The notes below the pieces were generated by a model. It searched no databases and was not told the DNA's origin. It saw nothing but the letters and a program-made list of their open reading frames with translations. Below are positions 7,563-17,461 of a DNA stretch of 64,000 bases, piece after piece. The position numbers and the translations under genes are program-made. The stretch lies in assembly GCA_005405945.1 (NCBI GenBank), contig BJHW01000001.1, forward strand, positions 2,418,001 to 2,482,000, given 5' to 3'. Every line of letters begins with the position of its first letter. The first letter of the stretch is position 1. The DNA is from Streptomyces violaceusniger. GTDB lineage: Bacteria; Actinomycetota; Actinomycetes; Streptomycetales; Streptomycetaceae.

Positions 7563-8792
7563 ATGAGCGTTTCCCGGCGAGCCCTGCTGACCACCGCGGC
7601 CGGTACCGCGGTGGCGGCCGCCTCGATCGCTCCCCCGGCCGAGGCGGCGGAGGAGGTCCCCGGCCACGCCGCCACGCTCCGCGCCTTCCACGAGACGGCG
7701 GACTACGCGGTGGCGAAGCTGCGCGCGGTCGCCCCGGGGGTGAGCGGCTTTCCGGTCGGGACGAAGTTCGAGAAGTGGACGTACTCCCAGAACGGCGGCT
7801 GGGTCGGCGGGTTCTGGCCGGGCACCCTGTGGATGGCCTGGCTGTACAGCGGTGAGGAACGGTTCCGTACCCTGGCCCTCGCCTCCGCGGAGAGGCTCGC
7901 CCCCCGCCAGCACGACACCGGCACCCACGACCTCGGATTCCTCTTCTATCCGTCGTGGGTCACCGCGTGGCGGCTCACCGGTGAGGACACCTGGCGAGCG
8001 GGCGCACTGCGGGCGGCCTCCTCGCTGATCCGGCGGTACAACCCGCGCGGCCGTTTCATCCGGGCCTGGGGAGCGCTGGACGAGCAGGCGAACGCGGGCC
8101 GGGTCATCATCGACACGATGATGAACCTCGATCTGCTGGCGTTCGCGAGCAGCCAGAGCGGGGACGGCACGTACCTCGACATCGCCGTGGAGCACGCGAG
8201 AACCACGCAGCGGCACTTCCCCCGCCCGGACGGATCCACCCCGCACGTCTACGACTTCGACCCGTCCTCCGGCGCTCCCCTCGGCCCGGCCACCGTGCAG
8301 GGCTACAGCCCGGCCTCCTGCTGGTCACGCGGGCAGGCATGGGGGATCTACGGATTCACCACCATCCACCGCCGGACCGGCCACCGGGAATTCCTCACCA
8401 CCGCGCGCAAACTCGCCGACTTCGCCCTGGGCGCGCTCACCCCGGACAACGTCCCCGTGTGGGACTACCTCGCGCCACAAGCACCCCACGACATCAAGGA
8501 CGCCTCCGCGGGCGCGGTCATGGCCTGCGGCCTGCTCGACCTGTCCAAGGCCACCGGCGAACCGCGCTACCGCGAGGCGGCGCTGCGGCTGCTCACCGCG
8601 CTGTCGCGGACCTGCCTGACCACGAAGTCGACCCGCGCCGAGGCGATCGTGGCACGCTGCACCCGCAACCGCCCGAGCGAGGACGGCGTCGAGATCTCGC
8701 TCCCCTACGCCGACTACTACCTGCTCGAAGGCATCCTGCGGGTGCTGCGTCCCGACGACATCGACCGGGCCATCGACCTGTCCACGGTCTGA
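7563..8792 (+). CDS. Tat-exported glycoside hydrolase family 88 protein
   Basis: A 409-residue unsaturated glucuronyl hydrolase-like enzyme. It begins with a Tat signal peptide (SVSRRALLTTAAGTAVAAAS). The two family aspartates are visible as THDLGF (Asp123) and VIIDTMMN (Asp184), 61 residues apart as in characterised GH88 enzymes. Members hydrate unsaturated glucuronyl or galacturonyl ends left by polysaccharide lyases. ATG 7563 is chosen because the Tat motif starts there; GAAGGGCGG upstream may serve as the ribosome site. Export is unusual for the family, which is often cytoplasmic. The exact glycan is unknown. Confidence 0.9.
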   Translation: MSVSRRALLTTAAGTAVAAASIAPPAEAAEEVPGHAATLRAFHETADYAVAKLRAVAPGVSGFPVGTKFEKWTYSQNGGWVGGFWPGTLWMAWLYSGEERFRTLALASAERLAPRQHDTGTHDLGFLFYPSWVTAWRLTGEDTWRAGALRAASSLIRRYNPRGRFIRAWGALDEQANAGRVIIDTMMNLDLLAFASSQSGDGTYLDIAVEHARTTQRHFPRPDGSTPHVYDFDPSSGAPLGPATVQGYSPASCWSRGQAWGIYGFTTIHRRTGHREFLTTARKLADFALGALTPDNVPVWDYLAPQAPHDIKDASAGAVMACGLLDLSKATGEPRYREAALRLLTALSRTCLTTKSTRAEAIVARCTRNRPSEDGVEISLPYADYYLLEGILRVLRPDDIDRAIDLSTV

Positions 8793-8905
8793 CATCGGCC
8801 GCCGCCCGGCACCGCCCGGCGCCCGAGCCCACGCGTACGGCCCACCAGCCGTGGAGCAAACACCATGGCAACGCAACACTGAACGTAACGATCCGCCGCC
8901 CGATG

Positions 8906-8941
8906 TGGTCCGTACCATTGACACTACTGGTCTAGTCCTGT
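8906..8941 (+). promoter_or_regulatory. Chitinase promoter with DasR-responsive element
   Basis: TTGACA (8918-8923) is the minus-35 box. ACTGGTCTAGTCCTGT (8926-8941) matches the DasR consensus ACTGGTCTAGACCAGT at 14 of 16 positions. A second related 12-mer, TGGTCCGTACCA (8906-8917), lies 22 bases upstream in direct-repeat register with TGGTCTAGTCCT (8928-8939). Paired 12-bp elements of this type overlapping the minus-35 box are known from Streptomyces chitinase promoters. This supports control by N-acetylglucosamine through DasR. Confidence 0.75.
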
Positions 8942-9033
8942 TGTCTCATGGGCGCGCAACCTCCCCCATGTCTTACGACCGCCCCTCCCCCCTCACTTCA
9001 GCTCCGCTTTCCCCCACACCAAGGAGCGGCCCC

Positions 9034-10202
9034 ATGAGCCTCCGTTTCCCCTTGACCAAGAGGGTCCTGACCGGCGTGTGCGCCTCCGTCGCCGCGGCCG
9101 GGCTGCTCGCCACGGTCTCGACGACGACCGCAGACGCGGGCACCGCCTCCGGCGCGGGTACCACCTCCGCCACCACGAAGGCGGCACTCCCCGAGCACGC
9201 GCTCGTGGGCTATCTGCACTCGAGCTTCGCCAACGGCTCCGGATACACCCGGATGGCCGATGTCCCCGACAGCTGGGACATCATCGACCTGGCCTTCGGC
9301 GAACCCACCTCCACCACCTCCGGCGACATCCGCTTCAGCCTCTGCCCCCAGAGCGAATGCCCGAACGTCGAGTCGGAGGACGAGTTCAAGGCCGCCATCA
9401 AGGCCAAGCAGGCCGCGGGCAAGAAGGTGCTGATATCCATCGGCGGGCAGAACGGCCAGGTGCAGCTCACCACCACCGCCGCCCGCGACAAGTTCGTCGA
9501 GTCGGTCGGGGCGATCATCGACACGTACGGACTGGACGGCCTCGACATCGACTTCGAGGGCCACTCGCTGTCGCTGGACGACGGCGACACCGACTTCAAG
9601 AACCCCAAGACCCCGCGATCGTCAATCTCATCGCGGCCGTGAAGTCGCTCAAGGCGAAGTACGGATCCGACTTCGTCCTCACCATGGCTCCGGAAACCTT
9701 CTTCGTACAGCTGGGCTACCAGTTCTACGGCTCGGGCGCCTCCGGCGGCCAGGACCCCCGCTCCGGGGCGTATCTGCCGGTCATCCACGCGCTGCGGGAC
9801 GATCTCACCCTGCTGCACGTCCAGGACTACAACTCCGGACCGATCATGGGGCTCGACAACCAGTTCCACACCATGGGCAACGCCGACTTCCACGTCGCGA
9901 TGACCGACATGCTGCTCAGCGGCTTCCCCGTCGCGGGTGACACCAACAACGTCTTCCCCGCGCTGGACCCGTCCCAGGTGGCGATCGGCCTGCCCGCGAG
10001 CGCCAACGCGGGCAATGGCCACACCACGCCCGGTGATGTGACCAAGGCCCTCAACTGCCTGACGAAGAAGAGCGACTGCGGCGGCTATGAGCCCCACGGC
10101 AGCTGGCCCGCCCTCCGCGGGCTGATGGCCTGGTCGATCAACTGGGACGGCTTCAACGGCGGCGAGTTCTCGAAGAACTTCGATACCTACTACGGCCGTT
10201 GA
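9034..10202 (+). pseudogene. Secreted GH18 chitinase (frameshifted)
   Basis: The joined product is about 389 residues. A signal peptide (FPLTKRVLTGVCASVAAAG) is followed by a GH18 barrel with the catalytic DGLDIDFE motif (acid/base Glu175) and KKVLISIGG on strand 3. No chitin-binding domain is attached. The frame breaks at the CCCC run 9611-9614: KNPKTP in the first frame must join AIVNLIAAVK in the next, which one extra C restores. Everything after the break (LTMAPETFFVQLGYQF to the end) is well preserved, so a sequencing error is more likely than decay. The upstream dre element fits a chitinase induced by chitin breakdown products. Confidence 0.85.
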
Positions 10203-10236
10203 GCCCTTCCCAGCGCTGACCGGGCCCGACGGGCTC

Positions 10237-10275
10237 GCCCCGGTCGTGGGCGTCGATGGCGCCCACGACCGGGGC
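10237..10275. terminator. Terminator hairpin after the chitinase gene
   Basis: Perfect 16-bp arms (10237-10252 and 10260-10275, starting GCCCCGGTCGTGGGCG) enclose a 7-base loop, followed by a T-containing stretch. It lies 35 bases after the chitinase stop. Confidence 0.8.
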
Positions 10276-10314
10276 TTGCTTTCGTGTGCGCTTCAACTCC
10301 TACCGTTCACCGGC

Positions 10315-11310
10315 ATGGAGACCATGGCGCACAACAGAACCCTGGGCCGCAGCGGCATCGACGTGAGTTCTCTCGGCTTCGGCTGCTGGGCCATCGGCGG
10401 TGAGTGGTGGTCCACCGACGGGCAGCCCCTGGGCTGGGGCAAGGTCGACGATGACGAATCGGTGCGCGCGATCCGGCGCGCACTCGACCTCGGCGTCACC
10501 TTCTTCGACACCGCCGACGGGTACGGAACCGGCCACAGCGAACGCGTGCTCGGCCGCGCCCTCGGCAAGCACCGCGGTGATGTCGTCGTCGCCACGAAAT
10601 GGGGCAATGTCTTCGACGAGCGGACCCGGACCCGCGAGGGCCAGGACGACTCCCCGGAGCACGTACGCCGCGCCCTGACCGCCTCGCTGCGACGCCTGAA
10701 CACGGACCACGTCGACCTGTACCAGCTCCACATCTCCGACGCGGACCCGGAACGGGCCGCCCAACTCCGCGCGGTCTGTGAGGAGTTGGTCCGCGAAGGG
10801 CTCATCCGCGCGTACGCGTGGAGCACCGATGACCCCGACCGGGCCGCCGTCTTCGCCGAGGGCCCGCACTGCGCGGCCGTCCAGCACCGCCTGAACATCC
10901 TCCAGGACGCGCCCGAACTCCTCGCGCTCTGCGCGGAGTCGGACCTCGCCAGCGTCAACCGCAGCCCGCTCGCCATGGGATTGCTCGCCGGCAAGCACAC
11001 CGCCGGGCGCGCCCTGGACGACGGGGACATCCGCAACGCGCCGCCCGCCTGGCTGCCGGGGTTCATCCCGAACGCGGGCGCGGACCCGGCCTGGCTCCGG
11101 CGGGTCGACGCCCTGCGGTCCATCCTCACCAGCGACGGCCGTACCCTCGCCCAGGGCGCCCTCGCCTGGATCTGGGCCCGCAGTCCGCGGACGATCCCGA
11201 TCCCCGGCTTCCGTACGGTCGCCCAGGCCGAGGAGAACGCGGGCGCGATCGCGAAGGGGCCGCTCACGGCCGGGCAGATGGCCGATGTCGACCGGATCCT
11301 GGGGCGGTGA
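10315..11310 (+). CDS. Aldo/keto reductase
   Basis: A 331-residue NADPH-dependent aldo/keto reductase of the YghZ/tas-like bacterial type. Visible family residues are the aspartate and tyrosine in FFDTADGYGTGHSE, the lysine in VATKWGN and the histidine in YQLHISD. The cofactor end has IPGFRTVAQAEENAGA. The start is ATG 10315 or ATG 10324. A possible TACCGT minus-10 box close upstream would make the message leaderless. The substrate is unknown. It is convergent with, and 15 bases from, the monooxygenase gene. Confidence 0.88.
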   Translation: METMAHNRTLGRSGIDVSSLGFGCWAIGGEWWSTDGQPLGWGKVDDDESVRAIRRALDLGVTFFDTADGYGTGHSERVLGRALGKHRGDVVVATKWGNVFDERTRTREGQDDSPEHVRRALTASLRRLNTDHVDLYQLHISDADPERAAQLRAVCEELVREGLIRAYAWSTDDPDRAAVFAEGPHCAAVQHRLNILQDAPELLALCAESDLASVNRSPLAMGLLAGKHTAGRALDDGDIRNAPPAWLPGFIPNAGADPAWLRRVDALRSILTSDGRTLAQGALAWIWARSPRTIPIPGFRTVAQAEENAGAIAKGPLTAGQMADVDRILGR

Positions 11311-11325
11311 GCGACGGCGGCATGC

Positions 11326-12989
11326 TCAGCGTGTGCCGACCCACCGCTGAATCGCGGCGTCGAGCTCCTTGAGGGCGCCGTCGTCGCAGGTGGTGGTGCC
11401 AGACGTACCTGACGCGGCGTCGTCGGACGTGGCGGTGTCGCGCGAGTCGGCCCAGACGATGACGCCGTCGGGTCGTACGAGCAGGCTGGGTGGCGACGTG
11501 GCGGAGGCGGGGTCCGCCACGTACGCGATCCGGTGCGCCATCGGGCGTACGGCCTCGGCGAAGCGCCCGTCGGGCGAACGGTCGACGAGGACGAAACGGC
11601 CGTCGTGGGCGTGGTCGGCGAGCCGGTCGCCGGAGGACAGCGCGACATCCCCGGCGATCGAGCCGACCGGCTCCGCCGCCCCTCGGCCACGTCATAGCGC
11701 TGTGTGATCCCCGACGTCAGCGCGACCACGCGGTTCATCACGCCCGGCGCGGTGAACAGTTCCCCGCCGACGACCTCGCGCAGCCGCGCGGTGTGTTCGT
11801 CGCCGCGCATCAGGGCGACCTGCGCCCGAGTCCAGTCGAGCACCCACGCCGCGATCGGATGGCGTTCGCTCTCGTAGGTGTCGAGCAGTCCGGCCGGAGC
11901 GTGTCCCCGCACGGTCGCGGCGAGCTTCCAGCCGAGGTTGACCGCGTCGCCGAGGCCGAGGTTCAGCCCCTGGCCGCTGAACGGCGCGTGCACATGCGCG
12001 GCATCGCCCGCGAGCAGCACCCGGCCGCGCCGGTAGGACTGGGCCTGCCGGGCGTTGTCGGACCAGCGGGTCGCACGGCCGCGCAGGCCCTTGAGCGTCA
12101 CATCGACGCCGGTGACATCGCGTATGACCGCCTGGAGTTCGTCGAGCGTGACGGGGGCGTCGCGGTCCTGCGGCCGCGGGCCGAAGCGAGCGACGAGAAT
12201 GCGCCCGGGGATCGGGCCGTAGGCGTAGATGCCGCGGGGTGTCCACGTCCAGCCGCGGCTCAGCTCGCCGGGGTCGGCGAAGTCGGCCACCGCCTGGTAC
12301 CCCACCAGCTGCGGATCGGTGCCGGTGAAGCCGATGCCCAGCTGCCCGCGGATCGCGCTGCGGCCGCCGTCGGCAGCGACGACCCACCCGGCCGTCAGCT
12401 CGCCCGCGCTGGTCTCCACCACGACATCGGCGTCGTCGGCGAGGTCCGCTTCCGCGTGTCTCGTGCCACCCACAGCACGCACACCCACACCACGCACACC
12501 GTGCACCTCGACACCTCGGCGCACCTCCACACCGAGCCGGGCGCAGTGCTCCCCGAGCAGCGACTCGAGATCGTACTGGGGCACAAGGACGCCGCCCGAG
12601 ACCGCGGTGTGCGCGGCCAGCGCCGGATCGCCCTGATCGACCAGCTCATCGCGGAACAGCATGCCCGCGAAATGCCCGGCGACCGGGAAGCGGCGCGCGC
12701 CCCGCGCGCCCCGGTCCAGCTGGTCGACGAGGGCGTTCTTCCGGCCGTGGCCGGCGAAGGCACCGACGGACGCCAGCAGCCGCCGCTGTACGTCCTCCGC
12801 GGCCGGCAACAGCCCGCGCCGGTCGAGGATCTCCGCGCTGGCGACATTGATCGACCCGGCCTTGATCGTCGGATCGGGCTCCGGGAGCCGCTCCAGGACC
12901 CTCACCCGTATGCCCTGGAGTGCCAGTTCACCGGCGAGGAAGAGGCCCGTGGGCCCGGCTCCGACGACGATCACATCGCTGCGCCGCAT
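11326..12989 (-). pseudogene. FAD-dependent monooxygenase, PheA/TfdB class (frameshifted)
   Basis: The joined product is about 555 residues, a class A flavoprotein hydroxylase for aromatic substrates. The N-terminal dinucleotide fold reads VIVVGAGPTGLFLAGEL. The second NADPH/FAD motif is VVAADGGRSAIR and the ribose-binding motif is VLLAGDAAHVHAPFSGQGLN. The C-terminal part is a thioredoxin-like domain ending WVGTR. The frame breaks in the four-C run 11679-11682: VAEG must join AAEPVGSIAGDVALSSGDRL, which one extra base restores. It is divergent from a TetR regulator with two repeated operators between them, so it is probably induced by its substrate or a toxic aromatic. Confidence 0.85.
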
Positions 12990-13008
12990 GACACGCTCCT
13001 TCTTGTCT

Positions 13009-13033
13009 TTACTCGGTAAACTTACTCGGTAAA
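13009..13033. promoter_or_regulatory. Twin TetR operators between monooxygenase and tetR
   Basis: TTACTCGGTAAA occurs twice in direct repeat (13009-13020 and 13022-13033), 13 bases apart. Each copy is a small dyad (TTAC...GTAA). The pair lies 20 bases before the monooxygenase start and 28 bases before the TetR start, the expected position for autoregulation and repression of the divergent gene. Confidence 0.7.
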
Positions 13034-13060
13034 GGTAACGGGAAGGGCTAGCGTTGTCAC

Positions 13061-13687
13061 ATGCCGAATCGAGGGGACCGTGGCGGAGCGCAGACCCGGG
13101 CTCGCATCGCCTCCGTCGCAACCCAGCTGTTTCTGGAGCGCGGATTCGACGACGTGACCATCAACGAGGTCGCCGCGGCCGCCGGAGTGTCGAAGGTGAC
13201 GGTCTTCGCACACTTCGACCGCAAGGAGGACCTCCTGTTCGACCGCTTCCCGGAGGCCCTCGACACCGTGCGGACCGTGCTCCGCGAACGCGCGGATGAC
13301 CTGGACCCCGTCGAAGCCATGCGCCGGGCCGCCCTCGCACTGGCCACGGAACGCCATGTGCTGTCCGGGCTCGGGGAGGGTGTCGAGCCGTTCCTGCGCA
13401 CCGTGATGGCGTCCCCCGCGCTGATCGCACGGCTTCGCCTCTTCGCGTCCGAGATGGAGGAGACACTCGCGGCGGAACTCGACGCCGACACTCGTTTCTC
13501 CGGCGACAGCACGCTGACCGCGGCCCTGCTCGTCGCCGCGTACCGCACGGTCGCCGTCGACACGGTGAAGCGACGACTCGCCGGAGCGGACCTCGACGAG
13601 GTCGGTGCCGCGCATCGACGTCGTCTGACGCTCGCCTTCGACACGCTGGCGGGCGGATTGAACAGGGCGTGGCGGGCTGGGAGTTGA
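13061..13687 (+). CDS. TetR-family transcriptional regulator
   Basis: A 208-residue TetR repressor. The helix-turn-helix lies at about residues 30-55 (TINEVAAAAGVSKVTVFAHF). The C-terminal helical domain is the ligand sensor. It is divergent from the FAD monooxygenase and most likely represses it through the TTACTCGGTAAA repeats. The stop codon is immediately followed by the ATG of the AAA ATPase gene (no gap), so the regulator may also be transcribed and translated with the RavA/ViaA-like pair, an unusual linkage. Confidence 0.88.
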   Translation: MPNRGDRGGAQTRARIASVATQLFLERGFDDVTINEVAAAAGVSKVTVFAHFDRKEDLLFDRFPEALDTVRTVLRERADDLDPVEAMRRAALALATERHVLSGLGEGVEPFLRTVMASPALIARLRLFASEMEETLAAELDADTRFSGDSTLTAALLVAAYRTVAVDTVKRRLAGADLDEVGAAHRRRLTLAFDTLAGGLNRAWRAGS

Positions 13688-14923
13688 ATGTCGGACATGG
13701 ATGCTGAGGGCACACAGGACGCGCACGACACGCCGGACGCGCAGGACACCGCCAAGAGGCTGCGGGCCATCACCGACGAGCTGTCGGACCGCTTCTACGA
13801 GCGGGCCGACGTGGTGCGAACGCTGGTGGTGACGCTTCTGGCCGGGCAGCACTCCCTGGTGCTCGGCCCGCCCGGGACGGCGAAGTCCGAGCTGGCCCGG
13901 GAGCTCACGGGCAGGGTCGAGGGCGCGGCGTACTGGGAGATCCTGCTGTCGAAGTTCACCGCGCCCACGCGGATGTTCGGCCCCATCGACGTGGCCGCGC
14001 TGGCCCGGGGCGAGTACCGCCAGGTCTACGACGGCCGCGCCACGACCGCGCACATCGCCTTCATCGACGAGATCTTCAAGTGCTCCACGGCGGCGCTCAA
14101 CGAGACGCTGGGCTACCTCAACGAGCGGATCTACCACCCCGAGAACGGCGGCGAGCCGATCCGCTGCCCCCTGATCGGGGCCATCACGGCGAGCAACGAA
14201 CTGCCCGGCGGAGAGGACACGGCCGCGATCTACGACCGGCTGCTGGTGCGCATCGAGGTCGGCTATCTGGAAGACCCCTCGAACTTCGCCGCGCTGGTCC
14301 GCTCCGCCGTCAGCCGCCCGGCGGCACCGCCACGGACCACGGTCGAGCTGGCCGCGTTGCGGCACGCCGTGGCCGAGGCCGTCCCGGCCGTGGACGTCCC
14401 CGATGGAATCGTGGACGCGGTGTGCACGCTGCGGGCCGCCCTGCGCCGCAAGGAGCTCATCGCCTCCGACCGACGCTGGCGGCAGGCGGTGGGCCTGCTC
14501 CAGGCGTCCGCGTACCTCGACGGCCGCCCGGCGGTCGCCGAGACCGACCTGTCGATGCTGACCCATGTGCTGTGGGACTCCCCCGCCGAACGCCCGACCG
14601 TCGAGCGCGAGGTGCTGCACCTGGTCAACCCCGACGCCAAGGAGGCCCTCGACCTGGCCGACGCCATCGAGGAGTTGGAGGCCCAGCTCGACGCCATGGC
14701 CGGGCAGTCCCGCGAGGCGCTGAGCGAGTGGGTCATCAGACAGGCCCACAACAAGCTCGCCATGGCGGGGAAGCGGCTGGAGAAGCTGCGCGAGGACGCG
14801 GCGCGCGCCGGCCGCTCCACCGCCGCCATCGACCGGGTCACCGGCCGCCAGCGCGCCGTCCGCGCCCGCGTGCTCACCGAGGCGCTGGGAGTGGACGCGA
14901 GCATGGTGCAGGCCCAGCTGTGA
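13688..14923 (+). CDS. MoxR/RavA-type AAA+ ATPase
   Basis: A 411-residue AAA+ ATPase of the MoxR family, RavA-like. Walker A is LVLGPPGTAKSE (about residues 57-68) and Walker B is HIAFIDEIFKC. The sensor-1 segment AITASNELPGG follows. The C-terminal third is a helical lid plus a charged coiled region (LEKLREDAARAGRSTAAI). Such ATPases pair with a VWA protein and act as chaperone-like remodelers of metal-containing or membrane complexes. The next gene encodes that partner and overlaps by four bases. The client here is unknown. Confidence 0.88.
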   Translation: MSDMDAEGTQDAHDTPDAQDTAKRLRAITDELSDRFYERADVVRTLVVTLLAGQHSLVLGPPGTAKSELARELTGRVEGAAYWEILLSKFTAPTRMFGPIDVAALARGEYRQVYDGRATTAHIAFIDEIFKCSTAALNETLGYLNERIYHPENGGEPIRCPLIGAITASNELPGGEDTAAIYDRLLVRIEVGYLEDPSNFAALVRSAVSRPAAPPRTTVELAALRHAVAEAVPAVDVPDGIVDAVCTLRAALRRKELIASDRRWRQAVGLLQASAYLDGRPAVAETDLSMLTHVLWDSPAERPTVEREVLHLVNPDAKEALDLADAIEELEAQLDAMAGQSREALSEWVIRQAHNKLAMAGKRLEKLREDAARAGRSTAAIDRVTGRQRAVRARVLTEALGVDASMVQAQL

Positions 14924-16548
14924 GCAAGCGCGACGAGCCCGCGCTCGACGAACTGGTGAGCCGGGCCGGAACGTGGCTGGGCCGGTCCGCCGCCACTCCC
15001 GTACGGCACACCGCGGCCGTGGTCGCGGACCGGTTCGACCGGATCACGTGGCGCGACACGTACGAGCAGTCGGCCGGACTGCGCGAGGTGGCCGAGGAGC
15101 TGAACGAGCGCCACGACCACGCCACCGATCTCCTGATCGACGTGTTCCTGGCCGCCTACAAGGTCAGGCCGCGGTTGCGCGAGCGCGCCGAGATGGCCCC
15201 CTCCCGGCTGGTCAACCACCAGGTCATCACCGCACTGGTGGAGTCACCTGACTTCGCCGAACTGCGCCGGGAGACGGCCGGTGACCCGTACGCCGCCGCC
15301 ATGGCCGTGCTCGCCCAGGCCGCCGCGGTGCGCGGGCTGCTGGAGCACTCCCGGGCGGCCCAGGGGCGGACCGAGCGGGCGAACAGGGCCCAGCGGGACG
15401 CCGACGACGCGGCGGCCACGGTGGACGAGGCGCTGCGGCGGGCCGCCGACGGGGCCGCCGAGGACGGCACCGTACCGGCCCCGGCCGCCGACGCCGTACA
15501 ACGGGCGGTGGACGCCGCGGAGGCCGCCGAGGCCGCTGCGCGGCGGGCCGCCCGGGACGCCGCACAGGCCCTCGCGGCGGCGGCCCCCGGCATCCGCGCC
15601 GCCGCGCGGAACGCGGCGGGCAAGGCCGCCGAGGCCGTACGGGAGGAGGCCACGCTGATGCGGGCCTGGGGCGTGGCCCCCGGCGAGCTGGAGCGGATGC
15701 CGTTCGACCGGCGCGCCCGGCTCGCCGAGCGGCTGCGCACCGGCCGCCTCGCCCGGTGGGCCGAACTGATCGGCCGCTTCCGGCAGATGGCCGATGGCGA
15801 GCGCGCCCGCAAGATGGAGAACGCCACGGGTGAGCTGGTCGGCGTCACGCTCGGGGACGACCTGTCCCGTGTCATCCCCTCCGAACTGGCGGGCCTCGGC
15901 CTGCCCGAGCTGCGCGCGGTGTTCGCCGCGCACTACGCCGCCGGGGAGCTCATGCTCTACGACGCCCAGGGAGAGCAGACCACCGGCCGGGGCGCCATCA
16001 TCGCGTGCGTGGACACCTCGCACTCCATGTACGCGGCGGGGCCCGGCGGCGTCACCCGCGAAGCGTGGTCCAAGGCGTGCGCCCTGGCGCTTCTGGACCA
16101 GGCCCGCCACGCGGGGCGTGACTTCGTCGGCATCCTGTTCTCGGCCGCCGACAAGCTCCAGGTCTTCCGCTTCCCCGCCGACGCGCCGCGGCCCGCCGGT
16201 ATCGACCCGGTCCTCGACTTCGCGGAGACCTTCCTCGGCGGCGGCACCAGCTACCAGGCGCCGCTGACGGCGGCCGCCGGACTGCTGGAGGAGGAGTTCG
16301 ACGCCGCCGCCCGCACACGTGGCGACATCGTGATGATCACCGACGACGAATGCGGCGTCACCGAGGAGTGGATGCGCGGCTGGAAGGAGGCCAAACACCG
16401 GTTGGGGTTCCGGGTCTTCGGCGTGGCCATCGGCGCCCCGCGCGCCACCGAGACCGGCTCGGTCCTGGAGGCTCTGTGCGACAACCTCCGCTCCATCGAG
16501 GACCTCACCGATGTCCATGCGGCCGCCGACCTCTTCCGCGTGATCTGA
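14920..16548 (+). CDS. VWA-domain protein (ViaA/CoxE-like), partner of the AAA ATPase
   Basis: A 542-residue protein with a C-terminal von Willebrand A domain (about 340-540). The metal-binding motif is present as DTSHSM, with GGGTSYQAPL and the later MITDDECGV. The middle (about 155-235) is strongly Ala/Arg/Glu-rich and probably coiled coil. The GTG start overlaps the ATPase stop (GTGA, 14920-14923). The pair matches the RavA-ViaA arrangement, where the VWA partner stimulates and directs the ATPase. No third component such as a cadaverine decarboxylase or CO dehydrogenase is nearby. Confidence 0.87.
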   Translation: MSKRDEPALDELVSRAGTWLGRSAATPVRHTAAVVADRFDRITWRDTYEQSAGLREVAEELNERHDHATDLLIDVFLAAYKVRPRLRERAEMAPSRLVNHQVITALVESPDFAELRRETAGDPYAAAMAVLAQAAAVRGLLEHSRAAQGRTERANRAQRDADDAAATVDEALRRAADGAAEDGTVPAPAADAVQRAVDAAEAAEAAARRAARDAAQALAAAAPGIRAAARNAAGKAAEAVREEATLMRAWGVAPGELERMPFDRRARLAERLRTGRLARWAELIGRFRQMADGERARKMENATGELVGVTLGDDLSRVIPSELAGLGLPELRAVFAAHYAAGELMLYDAQGEQTTGRGAIIACVDTSHSMYAAGPGGVTREAWSKACALALLDQARHAGRDFVGILFSAADKLQVFRFPADAPRPAGIDPVLDFAETFLGGGTSYQAPLTAAAGLLEEEFDAAARTRGDIVMITDDECGVTEEWMRGWKEAKHRLGFRVFGVAIGAPRATETGSVLEALCDNLRSIEDLTDVHAAADLFRVI

Positions 16549-16591
16549 CCGCACCACCCAACGGCGGAGCCCATCCGCTGAGGACCGTGCG

Positions 16592-17461
16592 TCAGCCGTC
16601 CGCCACCGGGTGGTCGGCCGATCGCGCCGCCCATGAAGCGAGGATGCGCAGCCGGTCGTGACTGGGTGTGCCGGGCTCGGCGGTCAGCGTGATGAGCCGC
16701 TGGTCGGGGTCGTCGGTGCAGGTGAGGAAGGACCAGTCGAGGGTGAGCTCGCCGACGACCGGATGGTGCAGGACCTTCGTGCCCGTGCCCTGGACGGCGA
16801 CGCGATGGGCGCCCCACCAGCGGCGGAAGTCGGGGTCCTGAAGTGACAGCTCGCCCACCAGCTTGGCCAGCCGTGGATCGTTCGGGTCCCGGGCGGCCTC
16901 CATGCGCAGCTGCGCCAGGCTGGTCTGGGCCACCCAGTCCCAGTCCGGGTACAGCGCCCTGATGGCCGGTTCGCGGAAGACCAGCCGTACGAAGTTGCGC
17001 TTCTCCACCGGGATGCGCGCGAAGTCGGTGAACAGGGCGGCGGCCATGGGATTCCAGGCGAGGATGTCCGTGCGCCGGCCCAGGACGACGGCCGGCGTGG
17101 TGGCGAGGTCGTCCAGCAGTCGCCGCAGCTGTGGGTGGACCTTCTGCGGGGTGCGCCGACGGGGCCGGGCGGCGTCCCGGCCGGACAGTTCGAACATGTA
17201 GGCACGCTCGCCGTCGTCGAGCCGGAGAACGCGCGCGAGGGTGTCCAGCACCGGTTCGGAAGCCTGGCGGCGGCCCTGCTCCAGACGCGTGTAGTAGTCG
17301 GGGCTGATCGACGCCAGCAAGGCCACTTCCTCCCGGCGCAGCCCCTTGACCCTGCGCCTGCCCGCCGAATCGGGCAGCCCGACCTGGGTCGGGCTCAGCT
17401 CCCTGCGCCGCGCCTTGAGGAAGGCGCCCAGTTCGCTGTGGTGCGCGTTGCTGCTGCTCAT
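16592..17461 (-). CDS. XRE-family regulator with MmyB-like ligand domain
   Basis: A 289-residue regulator. The N-terminal XRE helix-turn-helix (about residues 12-70) contains RRREEVALLASISPDYYTR-type sequence, typical of the actinobacterial group (seen as GLRREEVALLASISPDYYTR). The rest is an MmyB-like PAS-related domain ending with the LDWSFLTC and LTAEPGTPSHDRL segments. ATG 17461 is chosen at the conserved MSSSN start; upstream in-frame sequence is an 18-bp repeat region and unlikely to be translated. It is divergent from an alpha/beta hydrolase, a pairing often seen in actinomycetes, so it probably controls that gene. Confidence 0.88.
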   Translation of the reverse strand: MSSSNAHHSELGAFLKARRRELSPTQVGLPDSAGRRRVKGLRREEVALLASISPDYYTRLEQGRRQASEPVLDTLARVLRLDDGERAYMFELSGRDAARPRRRTPQKVHPQLRRLLDDLATTPAVVLGRRTDILAWNPMAAALFTDFARIPVEKRNFVRLVFREPAIRALYPDWDWVAQTSLAQLRMEAARDPNDPRLAKLVGELSLQDPDFRRWWGAHRVAVQGTGTKVLHHPVVGELTLDWSFLTCTDDPDQRLITLTAEPGTPSHDRLRILASWAARSADHPVADG

